Source of the DNA: Synechococcus sp. PCC 6312
GTDB lineage: Bacteria > Cyanobacteriota > Cyanobacteriia > Thermosynechococcales > Thermosynechococcaceae
Direction: 5' to 3'
Length of the DNA stretch: 64,000 nucleotides
NCBI RefSeq assembly: GCF_000316685.1
Contig: NC_019680.1
Coordinates: 3,357,407-3,421,406 of the forward strand
The notes beneath the pieces were generated by a model, which saw only the letters and a program-made list of their open reading frames with translations, had not been told where the DNA came from and made no database searches. Both the position numbers and the translations under genes were made by a program. How positions within the stretch are numbered: the stretch's first letter is position 1; every line of letters starts with the position of its first letter. This document shows, piece after piece, positions 51,563-58,816 of this stretch.

Positions 51563-52864
51563 ATGACAACCGCGACCTTAAATCCACCCAACACCAAAAT
51601 TCCTCCTTCCACCCATGAATTTGCCGAGGTGATCCATCGCTTAGAGGCCGGGGGGTCGATGCTGCCCGATACGCCAGAAAACCTGATGCAGATCATTGGG
51701 ATTTATAAAGCCTATGCTGTGCCGATGGATTTCTACTGGCGGGATTTGCTCTACATTGCCGAGCGAGTATTTTTGAACCCCTTGCCGGCCTTTAAGTATT
51801 TCTTACCCCAGGAATATTTGGATTTACATAACCACTACGCTGGAGACACGGCTGATTTACGGATTTGGCGGGGAGAAGCAACGGCCCATCCTGAACTTTT
51901 GGAATTTATGGCCAAGGGGGAAATGAAACAAAACCTGCCCAAAATTTTCCATCACCTCTGGCACGACCGGATCAATATGGAATTTGCTGAAGAATGTATG
52001 CGGGCTATGCTTTGGCATCGGGGCATGGGTGGGCAATTTGACCCCTATTTGGACACCGATGAATACAAAGCCAATGCGGATCGGGCAATTCGGGCCTACT
52101 TTAAAGGCAATCCAATCATGCTGGGCCTGTATAAAGCGTTTCCCGATATGTTCTATGAGCAGGTGCGGCAACTCTCCTATTACGCCAACTTGGGCCTGTT
52201 CTGGGAAATCATGGCGCCTGTCTTTTTTGAAATGTCGGATATTTACGATGAAGGCGGATTTAAGGGTGTTCCGGATGCGATGAATTTCTTGGTGAATGGG
52301 ATTTTTGCGATTGCCGGGCGGCCAATTTATCACCATGTTTATATTGATGGCGAGTGCTACGAAATTATTCCTAAATCGAAAGGCTTTACTTGGCTGTATG
52401 AGGCGGCCTTGCCCTATGTGGAAGCGGTGTTTTATCGCACGTCTCCATTCCGGGGAACCAAATCCTACAATGCCCAGGCCAACCAAGTGCCTTCAGACCA
52501 AAAAGACTTTCACTATGGAATTCTCTATGCCGATGTGTTTCCTGTGGGTTCAGCCGGGATTCCGCCAACACTGTTAATGCAGGATATGCTTCACTTTTTA
52601 CCCCCCTATTTGTTGGATTACTACAAACAATATTGCCGGGGTGATGATGATATGTTGATTCAGTTGGGGATTACATTCCAGCGTTCGATGTATAACGTGA
52701 CTTCGGCGGTTATTCAAGCCCTCCGGACGGCATTACTTTATCCCCTTGATGATCAAGACCCAGATCATTTAATGGCGAATCGGCAATTTTTTGAAGCCCA
52801 AATGGATCGGTTCAAACGCCCAGAGGCCCGGCTGCGGAATATTCAGTCTCAAGACTATCGCTAA
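51563..52864 (+). CDS. cupA: CO2 hydration protein CupA (ChpY)
   Basis: A 433-residue soluble protein of the ChpX/ChpY (CO2 hydration) family. It contains [52 protein letters not shown] and [35 protein letters not shown]. It docks on NdhF3/NdhD3 and is thought to carry the zinc site that converts CO2 to bicarbonate with the help of redox-driven proton pumping. Conserved His and Cys residues are present. It is third in the operon. Confidence 0.96.
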   Translation: MTTATLNPPNTKIPPSTHEFAEVIHRLEAGGSMLPDTPENLMQIIGIYKAYAVPMDFYWRDLLYIAERVFLNPLPAFKYFLPQEYLDLHNHYAGDTADLRIWRGEATAHPELLEFMAKGEMKQNLPKIFHHLWHDRINMEFAEECMRAMLWHRGMGGQFDPYLDTDEYKANADRAIRAYFKGNPIMLGLYKAFPDMFYEQVRQLSYYANLGLFWEIMAPVFFEMSDIYDEGGFKGVPDAMNFLVNGIFAIAGRPIYHHVYIDGECYEIIPKSKGFTWLYEAALPYVEAVFYRTSPFRGTKSYNAQANQVPSDQKDFHYGILYADVFPVGSAGIPPTLLMQDMLHFLPPYLLDYYKQYCRGDDDMLIQLGITFQRSMYNVTSAVIQALRTALLYPLDDQDPDHLMANRQFFEAQMDRFKRPEARLRNIQSQDYR

Positions 52865-52911
52865 AACTCATTGAACGGGTTTGCACACAATTTATTAATG
52901 AGGAAAGAACA

Positions 52912-53334
52912 ATGGCAACGATTGTGGAAATTGCAGTCGGAAATGAGAATTTTCAAACCCTGGTAACGGCGGTTAAAGTAGCTAATTTAGTGGATGTTCT
53001 CAACAGCCCCGGCCCATTTACGGTGTTTGCGCCTGTGGATGCGGCCTTTGCCCAATTACCCCCGGGAACGATTCAAACCTTGGTGCAAAACACTCCTCAA
53101 CTGGCCCGGATTCTCAAGTTTCATGTGGTTCCAGGCATTTGGAAAAAAGCGGATTTGGTCGGTGTGGATAAGTTAACTTCGGTGGAAGGTTCGGTGATTC
53201 CGATTAATGCCAGTAATGGTAAGTTTGAAGCCAAAAATGCCACGGTGATTATGCCGGATGTGGAAGCGGATAATGGAGTGATTCATGTGATTGATCGGGT
53301 GATGCTCATGGGCCTGGCGATTGGGCGGCTTTAA
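52912..53334 (+). CDS. cupS: NDH-1MS subunit CupS (fasciclin-fold)
   Basis: A 140-residue fasciclin/FAS1-domain protein, complete. It begins [20 protein letters not shown] and has [21 protein letters not shown] (the H1 motif region) and a second conserved region [13 protein letters not shown]. In Thermosynechococcus and Synechocystis, CupS is a small accessory subunit of the CO2-uptake complex. It closes the operon, 47 bases after cupA. A second, 5'-truncated copy lies 1.07 kb downstream (54401-54723). Confidence 0.95.
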   Translation: MATIVEIAVGNENFQTLVTAVKVANLVDVLNSPGPFTVFAPVDAAFAQLPPGTIQTLVQNTPQLARILKFHVVPGIWKKADLVGVDKLTSVEGSVIPINASNGKFEAKNATVIMPDVEADNGVIHVIDRVMLMGLAIGRL

Positions 53335-53360
53335 GGGCATTTTTGTAAATTGCGCTGCTC

Positions 53361-53570
53361 AAAGCTCCATCGTTTAAGCTCAAAGGTGCAAGTTCCGAGC
53401 AAAAAGCTGCATCATTGGAGTCCAGAGGGGCAAATTCTGGGCAAAAAGCTCCATTGTTCATGCTCAGAGGTGCAAGTTCCGAGTAAAAAGCTCCATCAGT
53501 CAAGCTCAGAGGTCAAACGTTCAAGCAAAAAGCTCCATCGATCAAGCTGGGAGGTATAAACTTCGAGTAA
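53361..53570. repeat. Five tandem copies of a 42-bp repeat
   Basis: Units start at 53361, 53403, 53445, 53487 and 53529, all exactly 42 bases with no indels. They share AAAGCTCCAT near the start, AAGCTCAGAGGT in the middle and a CGAG(C/T)AA end. Each unit looks like two diverged 21-base halves. Because 42 is a multiple of three, both strands give open frames with 14-residue repeats, for example KKLHxSSSEVQVPS in plus sense. These are probably by-products, not genes. Confidence 0.9.
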
Positions 53571-53614
53571 AGAGGTCTGAACGCTAAATTTGCTAGAAGA
53601 GGAAGTAACACCTG

Positions 53615-53818
53615 ATGAAACTAACCGTGATTATTCATAATGCTGAAGAAGGCGGCTATTGGGCTGAGGTTCCTGCACTTCCTGGCTGTATTACGGAAGG
53701 AGAAACGAAAGAAGAGTTGATGGCAAATTTACAGGATGCAATTCAGGGCTGGCTAGACGTTGCGAATATGAGGGATACAAACGAACCGGCTGAAACAAAG
53801 ATTGAAATTGCTGTATGA
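53615..53818 (+). CDS. hicB: HicB-type antitoxin (short form)
   Basis: A 67-residue partial RNase H-fold protein (MKLTVIIHNAEEGGYWAEVPALPGCITEGETKEEL in outline; see WAEVPALPGC and NLQDAIQGWL). It lacks the C-terminal helix-turn-helix found in longer HicB proteins, so it may not repress by direct DNA binding. The stop overlaps the hicA start by 4 bases (ATGA). It neutralises HicA by direct contact in characterised systems. Confidence 0.9.
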   Translation: MKLTVIIHNAEEGGYWAEVPALPGCITEGETKEELMANLQDAIQGWLDVANMRDTNEPAETKIEIAV

Positions 53819-54024
53819 AATCTGTTTCTGGCAAGAGACTATGTAAAATTGTTGAAAAAAGAGGATGGATTTTACAACGCGTAACAGGCAGCCATCATAT
53901 TTATGAAAATCCTCAGACGCTTCAGATTATCTCTATTCCTGTCCATCGTAATCAGGATTTGAAGATTGGAACGTTAAGGTCTTTGATGAAAATCGCTAAT
54001 CTCACTGAAGATGACTTAAGTTAA
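53815..54024 (+). CDS. hicA: HicA-type mRNA interferase toxin
   Basis: A 69-residue double-stranded-RNA-binding-like toxin that cleaves mRNA. The catalytic His is in VTGSHHIYENP (His27/His28), followed by ISIPVHRNQDLKIGTLRSLMKIANL, the usual second half. It appears intact, so the module may be active. Its 3' end overlaps the truncated relE frame on the other strand by 23 bases, marking a junction. Confidence 0.92.
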   Translation: MKSVSGKRLCKIVEKRGWILQRVTGSHHIYENPQTLQIISIPVHRNQDLKIGTLRSLMKIANLTEDDLS

Positions 54025-54139
54025 AAACATTGTTCTCAGAAAGCCAACGAATCTTTCGCAAAATACGGGCTTGAATACTTGATGTTAGCTGTTCAAAGTC
54101 TTTCAATCCTTCTGGAGTGAATTCTACGCTATAGGTCAT
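54002..54139 (-). pseudogene. Truncated RelE/ParE-family toxin
   Basis: A 45-codon frame from an ATG at 54139, reading MTYSVEFTPEGLKDFEQL and then SIQARILRKIRWLSENN. This is the first half of a RelE/ParE toxin, normally 80-90 residues. After ENN the frame runs into sequence antisense to the end of hicA and stops. The catalytic C-terminal strands are missing, so it should be inactive. Its ATG overlaps the antitoxin stop (TAATG), the usual toxin-antitoxin coupling. Confidence 0.8.
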
Positions 54140-54354
54140 TACCAAGATAGCCCAAGCTTTCTGGCTACGTCATCGGCTGAAATTCCCCGTTTACCTGCTT
54201 GAGTCTGCTGCAAAGAATCAAGAAGTTGTTGCTTCACTTCTGATTTTAGTTCCTTACCAGCATCAGGGTCAATCAGGAGAGTGTCAAGGGTTTCGGCCAC
54301 CGTTTCTTGGATCAATAGCTTAAGCTCTTCGACCGACAAATCTTTGACTTTCAT
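54139..54354 (-). CDS. Antitoxin of a RelE-type module
   Basis: A 71-residue antitoxin-like protein. The N-terminal dimerisation part is MKVKDLSVEELKLLIQETV. A helical middle follows (DPDAGKELKSEVKQQLLDSL), then a C-terminal segment ending DDVARKLGLSW. This kind of small acidic-basic protein regularly precedes RelE/ParE toxins in cyanobacteria. Its partner has lost its second half, leaving an orphan antitoxin that might still counter related toxins elsewhere. Confidence 0.75.
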   Translation of the reverse strand: MKVKDLSVEELKLLIQETVAETLDTLLIDPDAGKELKSEVKQQLLDSLQQTQAGKRGISADDVARKLGLSW

Positions 54355-54400
54355 AAAAATAGGATGGTATGAAAACCCATATATTATGACATCTGCCCAA

Positions 54401-54723
54401 GCCCGTTTATGGTGTTTGCGCCTGTGGATTCAGCCTTTGCCCAATTACCTGCGGGAACAATTCAAACGTTGGTACAAAACACACCGCAATTGGCTCGGAT
54501 ACTGAAATTTCATGTGGTGCCTGGCATTTGGAAAAAAGCGGATTTAGTCGGTGTGGACAAGTTAACTTCAGTGGAAGGCTCGGTGATTCCGATTAATGCC
54601 AGTAACGGTAAGTTTGAAGCGAAAAACGCCACGGTGATTATGCCGGATGTGGAAGCAGATAATGGGGTGATTCATGTGATTGATCGGGTCATGCTCATGG
54701 GGATTGCGATTGGGCGGTTGTAG
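54401..54723 (+). pseudogene. 5'-truncated second copy of cupS
   Basis: Aligns without gaps to 53012-53334 of cupS over 323 bases, both ending at the stop codon. I count roughly 34 mismatches but only four amino-acid changes in the shared 104 or so residues. The first 34 codons are missing. The frame is open upstream to 54373, but has no start codon there, and the first ATG (54409) gives a protein lacking the N-terminal FAS1 strand. Probably not functional. The mostly synonymous divergence means both copies evolved under protein-level selection before truncation. Confidence 0.88.
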
Positions 54724-54751
54724 TTTTAAGAAATTCCATCAAAGTCTTGTC

Positions 54752-55795
54752 TCAGTTATTTTGCATGACTCTACTTGGTGGTAAATACAAAACCATTGGA
54801 GCATCTTTAGGAATGATAGTAGAGGGAATTTTTGCTTTCTGCCCATGCAACCAAGTGATTAATTCTAATTTTTCAGGATAGTGATCTTTAACATAGTGTA
54901 TGAAATCATCAATTGTGCAAGGTTTACCTTTTCCACCCATAACTTGATGAAAATCATCATGGACTTCTTTCTTAAGGGTAATAATATTTTCCACTGAATC
55001 AGCTAAATGAGGATAGTAAGCAGCAGAAAATAAATGATGTCCATGAAGTTGAATTTCGTTGATTTTACTATCTGAACGCTTTTGTCCAGTCACTTTACAT
55101 TTATGTCCATCCCTATTTTCAGCCAGTGACTTAGCTTTATCGATCCGCTTTTTTCGATCTTCAATGAGCTTAATAATTTCAGATACATGGGAAGGAATGG
55201 ACGAACCCGCATCAAGACACCACTCTTTTCGGTTCTTATTAGTTAACTCCTTGTGAAAAACCCTAGACAGCTTCAAGAATCCACTCAGTGAGTAATAACG
55301 AATACCCTCTTTGAGAGAATCATCATAGTCTTGATTGGGAAGTAATGGATTTTCTTCCCGTTGGGCAAGTTGGAAAATTTTCCTCAAATAATCTCTACGA
55401 GTGCCGAAAATTGCAACTGTATCTCTCTCATCTATAAGGTAAATATTATTTCTCTTGACAAGAGATGAGGTATTATAGAGAATCTTTTCTTTGACAAATG
55501 TTTTTCTGACATCCCCCTTTAACTTCCGAATAAACTCTTTAAGCCAACCCATAAAACCTTTATTTTCTGCCCGGTGTTTCTCCTCTAGGTAAGAAGCAAT
55601 GGCATAAGCCCCCGTATCCGTGTATTCTCGGAGTCCCCTTGTTTTATTGATTACTCGGTAGTCTTTTCCTTCTTCTAAATTCCACTTGTCATAGGGATCA
55701 GCATCAAAAAATTCCTCAATCTCCATGAGTTGTTTTTCCGAAATTCTCAGAGTTTCAATCAATTTAGCTGTGGAAATCCAGATTTGCCTTGCCAT
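54752..55795 (-). CDS. HNH-nuclease-like protein of an accessory operon
   Basis: A 347-residue protein. The first 75 residues (WISTAKLIETLRISEKQLMEI; EEGKDYRVINKTRGLREYTD) look like a small helical recognition domain. Residues 120-190 hold a second segment of unknown type (YLIDERDTVAIFGTRRDYL). Residues 225-285 resemble an HNH nuclease: a Cys in HKCKVTGQ, then LHGHHLFSAAYYPHLAD, SVENIITL and HDDFH, giving a His-Asn-His pattern. Its start shares a base with the J-domain stop (TAATG), so the two are translationally coupled. It is AT-rich and free of the CAGGCC word. I do not recognise a described system. Confidence 0.7.
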   Translation of the reverse strand: MARQIWISTAKLIETLRISEKQLMEIEEFFDADPYDKWNLEEGKDYRVINKTRGLREYTDTGAYAIASYLEEKHRAENKGFMGWLKEFIRKLKGDVRKTFVKEKILYNTSSLVKRNNIYLIDERDTVAIFGTRRDYLRKIFQLAQREENPLLPNQDYDDSLKEGIRYYSLSGFLKLSRVFHKELTNKNRKEWCLDAGSSIPSHVSEIIKLIEDRKKRIDKAKSLAENRDGHKCKVTGQKRSDSKINEIQLHGHHLFSAAYYPHLADSVENIITLKKEVHDDFHQVMGGKGKPCTIDDFIHYVKDHYPEKLELITWLHGQKAKIPSTIIPKDAPMVLYLPPSRVMQNN

Positions 55796-56346
55796 TAGCC
55801 GTTACCCAATAAACTACGATAGAAAATATTGATCCGTTGAAAAATTCTGTCATCCCCTGTTTCAGGATTGTCGGGATGATACTTCTTACTTAAATTTCGA
55901 TATGTCTCTTTAATCTCTGCTTCAGTTGCCGTGTGTCGATCCAGTCCAAACACCCGCCAAGGTAAGTCGTATTTAAAGATATTGATCCCATTAATGCAGT
56001 CCTTGCCTGTTTCTCCTTCCTCATTCGGTAAAATGCCAATCCACTTGCGATAAATATCTTCCCAGGCCTCCTTTTTGCCTAAATTCAACTTCATCCCGTT
56101 TGTGGCCATCTGAAAATTACCCGACTCTTTAAGTTCAAGAGTAGTTGTCACATTGAAATGCTTATATACGGCTGCTTTGAGTCGTGGAAAAGTTAAGGCT
56201 TTCGGTTTAGGCGGTGGCGGTGGTTTAATCCCCTTAACAAAGTAGGCGAAATCACTCAGAATTTTTGGATCACAGCTAAGAACCCCTGATAGTCGAGAAA
56301 TCTCAGCTTCAATCCTTGGGGTAAGCTTTTTGGACGATGTGGCCAT
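55795..56346 (-). CDS. J-domain protein upstream of the HNH gene
   Basis: A 183-residue protein with an unusual C-terminal J-domain (about residues 130-180: WRVFGLDRHTATEAEIKETY, HPD at 157-159 in KKYHPDNPETGD, RINIFYRSLLG). The N-terminal 125 residues are unknown and include a proline run (KPPPPPKPKA). The intact HPD means it can stimulate an Hsp70 (DnaK). There is no G/F or zinc-finger region, so it is not a general DnaJ. Coupling to the HNH gene suggests the chaperone contact serves that nuclease. It is first in a two-gene operon. Confidence 0.75.
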   Translation of the reverse strand: MATSSKKLTPRIEAEISRLSGVLSCDPKILSDFAYFVKGIKPPPPPKPKALTFPRLKAAVYKHFNVTTTLELKESGNFQMATNGMKLNLGKKEAWEDIYRKWIGILPNEEGETGKDCINGINIFKYDLPWRVFGLDRHTATEAEIKETYRNLSKKYHPDNPETGDDRIFQRINIFYRSLLGNG

Positions 56347-56408
56347 AGACTTGCACTAAAAAATAATATTCTAGCTATCCTTATCCAGGCCTGGGTCGTT
56401 TTCTTTTG

Positions 56409-56644
56409 TCTATTGATAAATCTTCAGAAAAATTCTCGGTTCTTTGGAAAAGTTTAAAAATGCTAGGGTGGGGCCTGGTGATGGGGAGTTTTGAAATGGA
56501 TCGGGGCCTGGCCTGGGGTATTTGATTCTGCCAACTGATAAGATTTCAGGACGATTTTCGGTTTTTTGGGAAGGTTTAAATACTGTTTGGGCGTGGCCTG
56601 GGTGATGGGGATTTTAGAAATGGACTATGGCCTGGCCTGGGGTA
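56409..56644. repeat. Direct duplication of about 112 bp
   Basis: Copy 1 is 56409-56520 and copy 2 is 56531-56644, separated by 10 bases. They align nearly end to end: TTGATAA / CTGATAA, TTCTCGGTTC / TTTTCGGTTT, GTGGGGCCTGGTGATGGGG / GCGTGGCCTGGGTGATGGGG, and both end GGCCTGGCCTGGGGTA. No ORF, terminator or promoter is evident. The segment lies between the J-domain gene and the methyltransferase fragment. Confidence 0.85.
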
Positions 56645-56705
56645 AGTTTTTTACTTTTGTACCTTGCTATAGACTAGGAGAAATTAGCCTTGTTTTATTG
56701 CTCCA

Positions 56706-56894
56706 ATGATGTCACAGCATTCCTCGCAACAATCTGTTAGTAAACCTACGTTGAGAGCATTAAGTTTCTTCTCTGGTTGCATGGGACTTGACATCGGCCT
56801 GGAAAAAGAAGGAATTGAAGTAATCCTGGCCTGTGAAATCGATCCCGCTGCTCCTAAAAAAAATTGTCGTAGAAATTCGAGTATTTTGCTCTAA
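56706..56894 (+). pseudogene. N-terminal fragment of a DNA cytosine-5 methyltransferase
   Basis: A 62-codon frame. Residues 16-47 ([20 protein letters not shown], then [11 protein letters not shown]) are motif I, the SAM-binding FSGxGG-like loop, and the start of motif II of C5 methyltransferases. After PAA the sequence becomes unrelated (a run of eight A at the junction) and stops. The PCQ catalytic loop, ENV motif and target-recognition region are all missing. Remnant of a restriction-modification or solitary methylase gene, not functional. Confidence 0.8.
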
Positions 56895-56967
56895 GTGATG
56901 TCGTCTAACAACATGACTAACAGGGTATTTATTCAATTATTACTCTGCAATTTAATCTAAACAGAAC

Positions 56968-57426
56968 CTAGAGCTTTAAGGCTTGCATCAAATCGTGACG
57001 CGTAATGATTCCCACCAGGCCCCCGGTTTCATCTAAAACAGGTAATCGGCTGATGTGGTGATGGACAATGGCCTGGGCAACTTCAGAAATGGGTGTGGTT
57101 GGGGTGGTTGTAACCGGATCAGTGGTCATTGCATCCTGAACCTGCATCCCCAGCGTTTTTTTAAGGTGATGATGGAACTTTTCTGGGGACTCAAAATAAA
57201 TCACACTCCCCAGCAAGGTTAAATACACTGGCGGCTCTAAAGGGGCTTCTCGGACAATTAAATCTGCTTCCGTAATCAAGCCCACCAATTTCCCAGCCTC
57301 ATCCACCACAGGCAAACCCCGCACCTGCCTTTCCTCCATGAGTTTAATCGCCGTTTCAATCGAGTCCGTCGGGCTAACGGTGTGAGGGTTGGTGGTCATG
57401 TAATCTTGAACAACAGCAGTAGTCAT
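56968..57426 (-). CDS. Tandem CBS-domain protein
   Basis: A 152-residue protein consisting of two CBS motifs. The first is VQDYMTTNPHTVSPTDSIETAIKLMEERQVRGLPVVDEAGKLVGLIT and the second is VQDAMTTDPVTTTPTTPISEVAQAIVHHHISRLPVLD (both described here in outline). Such stand-alone Bateman modules bind adenine nucleotides and regulate partner enzymes. The partner is unknown. It is 44 bases from aroH on the same strand. Confidence 0.9.
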   Translation of the reverse strand: MTTAVVQDYMTTNPHTVSPTDSIETAIKLMEERQVRGLPVVDEAGKLVGLITEADLIVREAPLEPPVYLTLLGSVIYFESPEKFHHHLKKTLGMQVQDAMTTDPVTTTPTTPISEVAQAIVHHHISRLPVLDETGGLVGIITRHDLMQALKL

Positions 57427-57470
57427 AGGAATGGTTATGAGGGGGATAGAGAATCAAACAATGGAAAAAA

Positions 57471-57887
57471 TTAATGATGGCTAGCGTGTAGATAAGAAGC
57501 AGTCAGGGCTAAATCCGGGCGTAAATCACGGGCCTGGCGGAGATAAATATGTTGGATCAGGGCCTGGGGTTGGGGGGTATTGAAATAAATTAAGCATCGA
57601 ATACACCGCTCCAGGCCACCTTCTACATACATTTGTTGAATATCAATCAGGGGAATGGTTTGCCATTGGGGACGTTCTCGAGCCACCGCCGCCGGAAAAA
57701 TCCGATCCAAATCCCGCGTTACTGAAAACGTCACACTAATAACTTCCATCAAGTCCAACTGGTTATGGGCTTCAATCTCGTCTAATAGCTCCTGAACCGC
57801 TTCCCGAATCGCCGGAATCGTATTACTAGCGGCCGTCGTTGCCCCACGAATTGCTCGGACTCGCCACGCCACACTGACATCCTCCAT
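57471..57887 (-). CDS. aroH: Chorismate mutase, AroH class
   Basis: A 138-residue trimeric-type chorismate mutase (Bacillus AroH fold). The N-terminal WRVRAIRGATTA carries the active-site Arg. The segments ISVTFSVTRDLDRIFPA and MYVEGGLERCIRCLIYFNT include other substrate contacts. It supplies prephenate for pheA (at the other end of the window) and tyrosine synthesis. It lies 21 bases from sppA in the same direction. Confidence 0.95.
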   Translation of the reverse strand: MEDVSVAWRVRAIRGATTAASNTIPAIREAVQELLDEIEAHNQLDLMEVISVTFSVTRDLDRIFPAAVARERPQWQTIPLIDIQQMYVEGGLERCIRCLIYFNTPQPQALIQHIYLRQARDLRPDLALTASYLHASHH

Positions 57888-57908
57888 GATTTACCTACTC
57901 TATCAAGG

Positions 57909-58754
57909 TCAAGGACGATATAGCCAGAGGGGGAGGCCGCTCGTTGCCAGTTCAAATTCGATCCAATCTTGCCCCAGGCCCAGCACCCGTGACACCACAT
58001 CCTGATTTTGGGTTTGAGTTTCTCCCCGACTTGGCAAGAGGCGACTTATCAACGACTTGGGTTCTTCAATCGGAATGAGCTTGGTTTTCTCCACATCCAG
58101 GCCCGCTAATTCCGCTGTCCACCGCCTGGCATCTTCCTCTGTCCCTAAGCGATCCACCAAGCCCAAGCCCAAGGCCTGTTGTCCCGTAAACACCCGCCCA
58201 TCGGCAAAGGAGCGCACAGTTTCTTCACTCAGGTTACGTCCCTCGGCCACGGTTTGGACAAATTGCCCGTAGCTGGTATCAATCAAGTCTTGGAGAATGT
58301 TTTTTTCATCCTCGGTCAGTTCCCGGTCAAAGGCCAAGATGTCCTTATAGGGGCCGGATTTAATCACTTTGAAGGAAATACCAATTTTCTCTAGGAGTAC
58401 CTCAAGGTTATTTCCCCGGAGAATCACGCCAATACTGCCCGTAATCGTCCCCGGATTGGCCACAATATGTTCTGCTCCCATGCCGATATAGACCCCACCG
58501 GATGCGGAAATATTGCCAAAACTAGCGACAATCTTCATTTTTTCTCGGAGGCGTTTCAGGGCGGCATAAATTTCCTGGGAATCCCCGACCGTTCCCCCTG
58601 GGCTGTCAATGCGTAACAACAGGGCTGGAAATCCCCGCTCTTCCACGGTTTTTAGGGCTTTTAAGACACGTTTGCGGGTTGCCCCCATGATCGCCCCTGA
58701 GATTTCAATCCGGGCAATTTGTTTTTTAACAGGTTGGGAAAAGGGCCAAGGCAT
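57909..58754 (-). CDS. sppA: Signal peptide peptidase SppA, short form
   Basis: A 281-residue membrane-associated serine protease. The catalytic dyad is visible as Ser85 (NISASGGVYIGMG) and Lys137 (KSGPYKDIL), 52 residues apart as in Bacillus SppA. The oxyanion region is RIDSPGGTVGDS. There is no clear N-terminal membrane helix (MPWPFSQPVKKQIARIEI), so attachment may be peripheral. Cyanobacterial SppA1 affects light acclimation of phycobilisomes. Whether this is that paralogue is not certain. Confidence 0.93.
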   Translation of the reverse strand: MPWPFSQPVKKQIARIEISGAIMGATRKRVLKALKTVEERGFPALLLRIDSPGGTVGDSQEIYAALKRLREKMKIVASFGNISASGGVYIGMGAEHIVANPGTITGSIGVILRGNNLEVLLEKIGISFKVIKSGPYKDILAFDRELTEDEKNILQDLIDTSYGQFVQTVAEGRNLSEETVRSFADGRVFTGQQALGLGLVDRLGTEEDARRWTAELAGLDVEKTKLIPIEEPKSLISRLLPSRGETQTQNQDVVSRVLGLGQDWIEFELATSGLPLWLYRP

Positions 58755-58816
58755 AAATTTTGTAGCTACTCAAATAAATCCGGCGTTTAACTTTCCCCCA
58801 TATTAGCCGCCTCTGA

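Noticed and set aside
51857-52486. A 209-codon minus-strand frame antisense to cupA
   Set aside because: It lies wholly inside the well-supported cupA gene and its translation shows no domain. It is a shadow frame from codon bias.
53350-53559. A 69-codon plus-strand frame with 14-residue repeats in the 42-bp array
   Set aside because: It is a product of the 42-base period being a multiple of three. There is no ribosome-binding site, composition is odd, and an equally good frame exists on the other strand (53306-53503).
53361-53570. The tandem array considered as a CRISPR
   Set aside because: Units are contiguous with no unique spacers, and no cas genes are present in the window.
56706-56894. 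The methyltransferase frame as a complete small gene
   Set aside because: Only motif I and part of motif II are present, without a catalytic cysteine loop or target-recognition domain.
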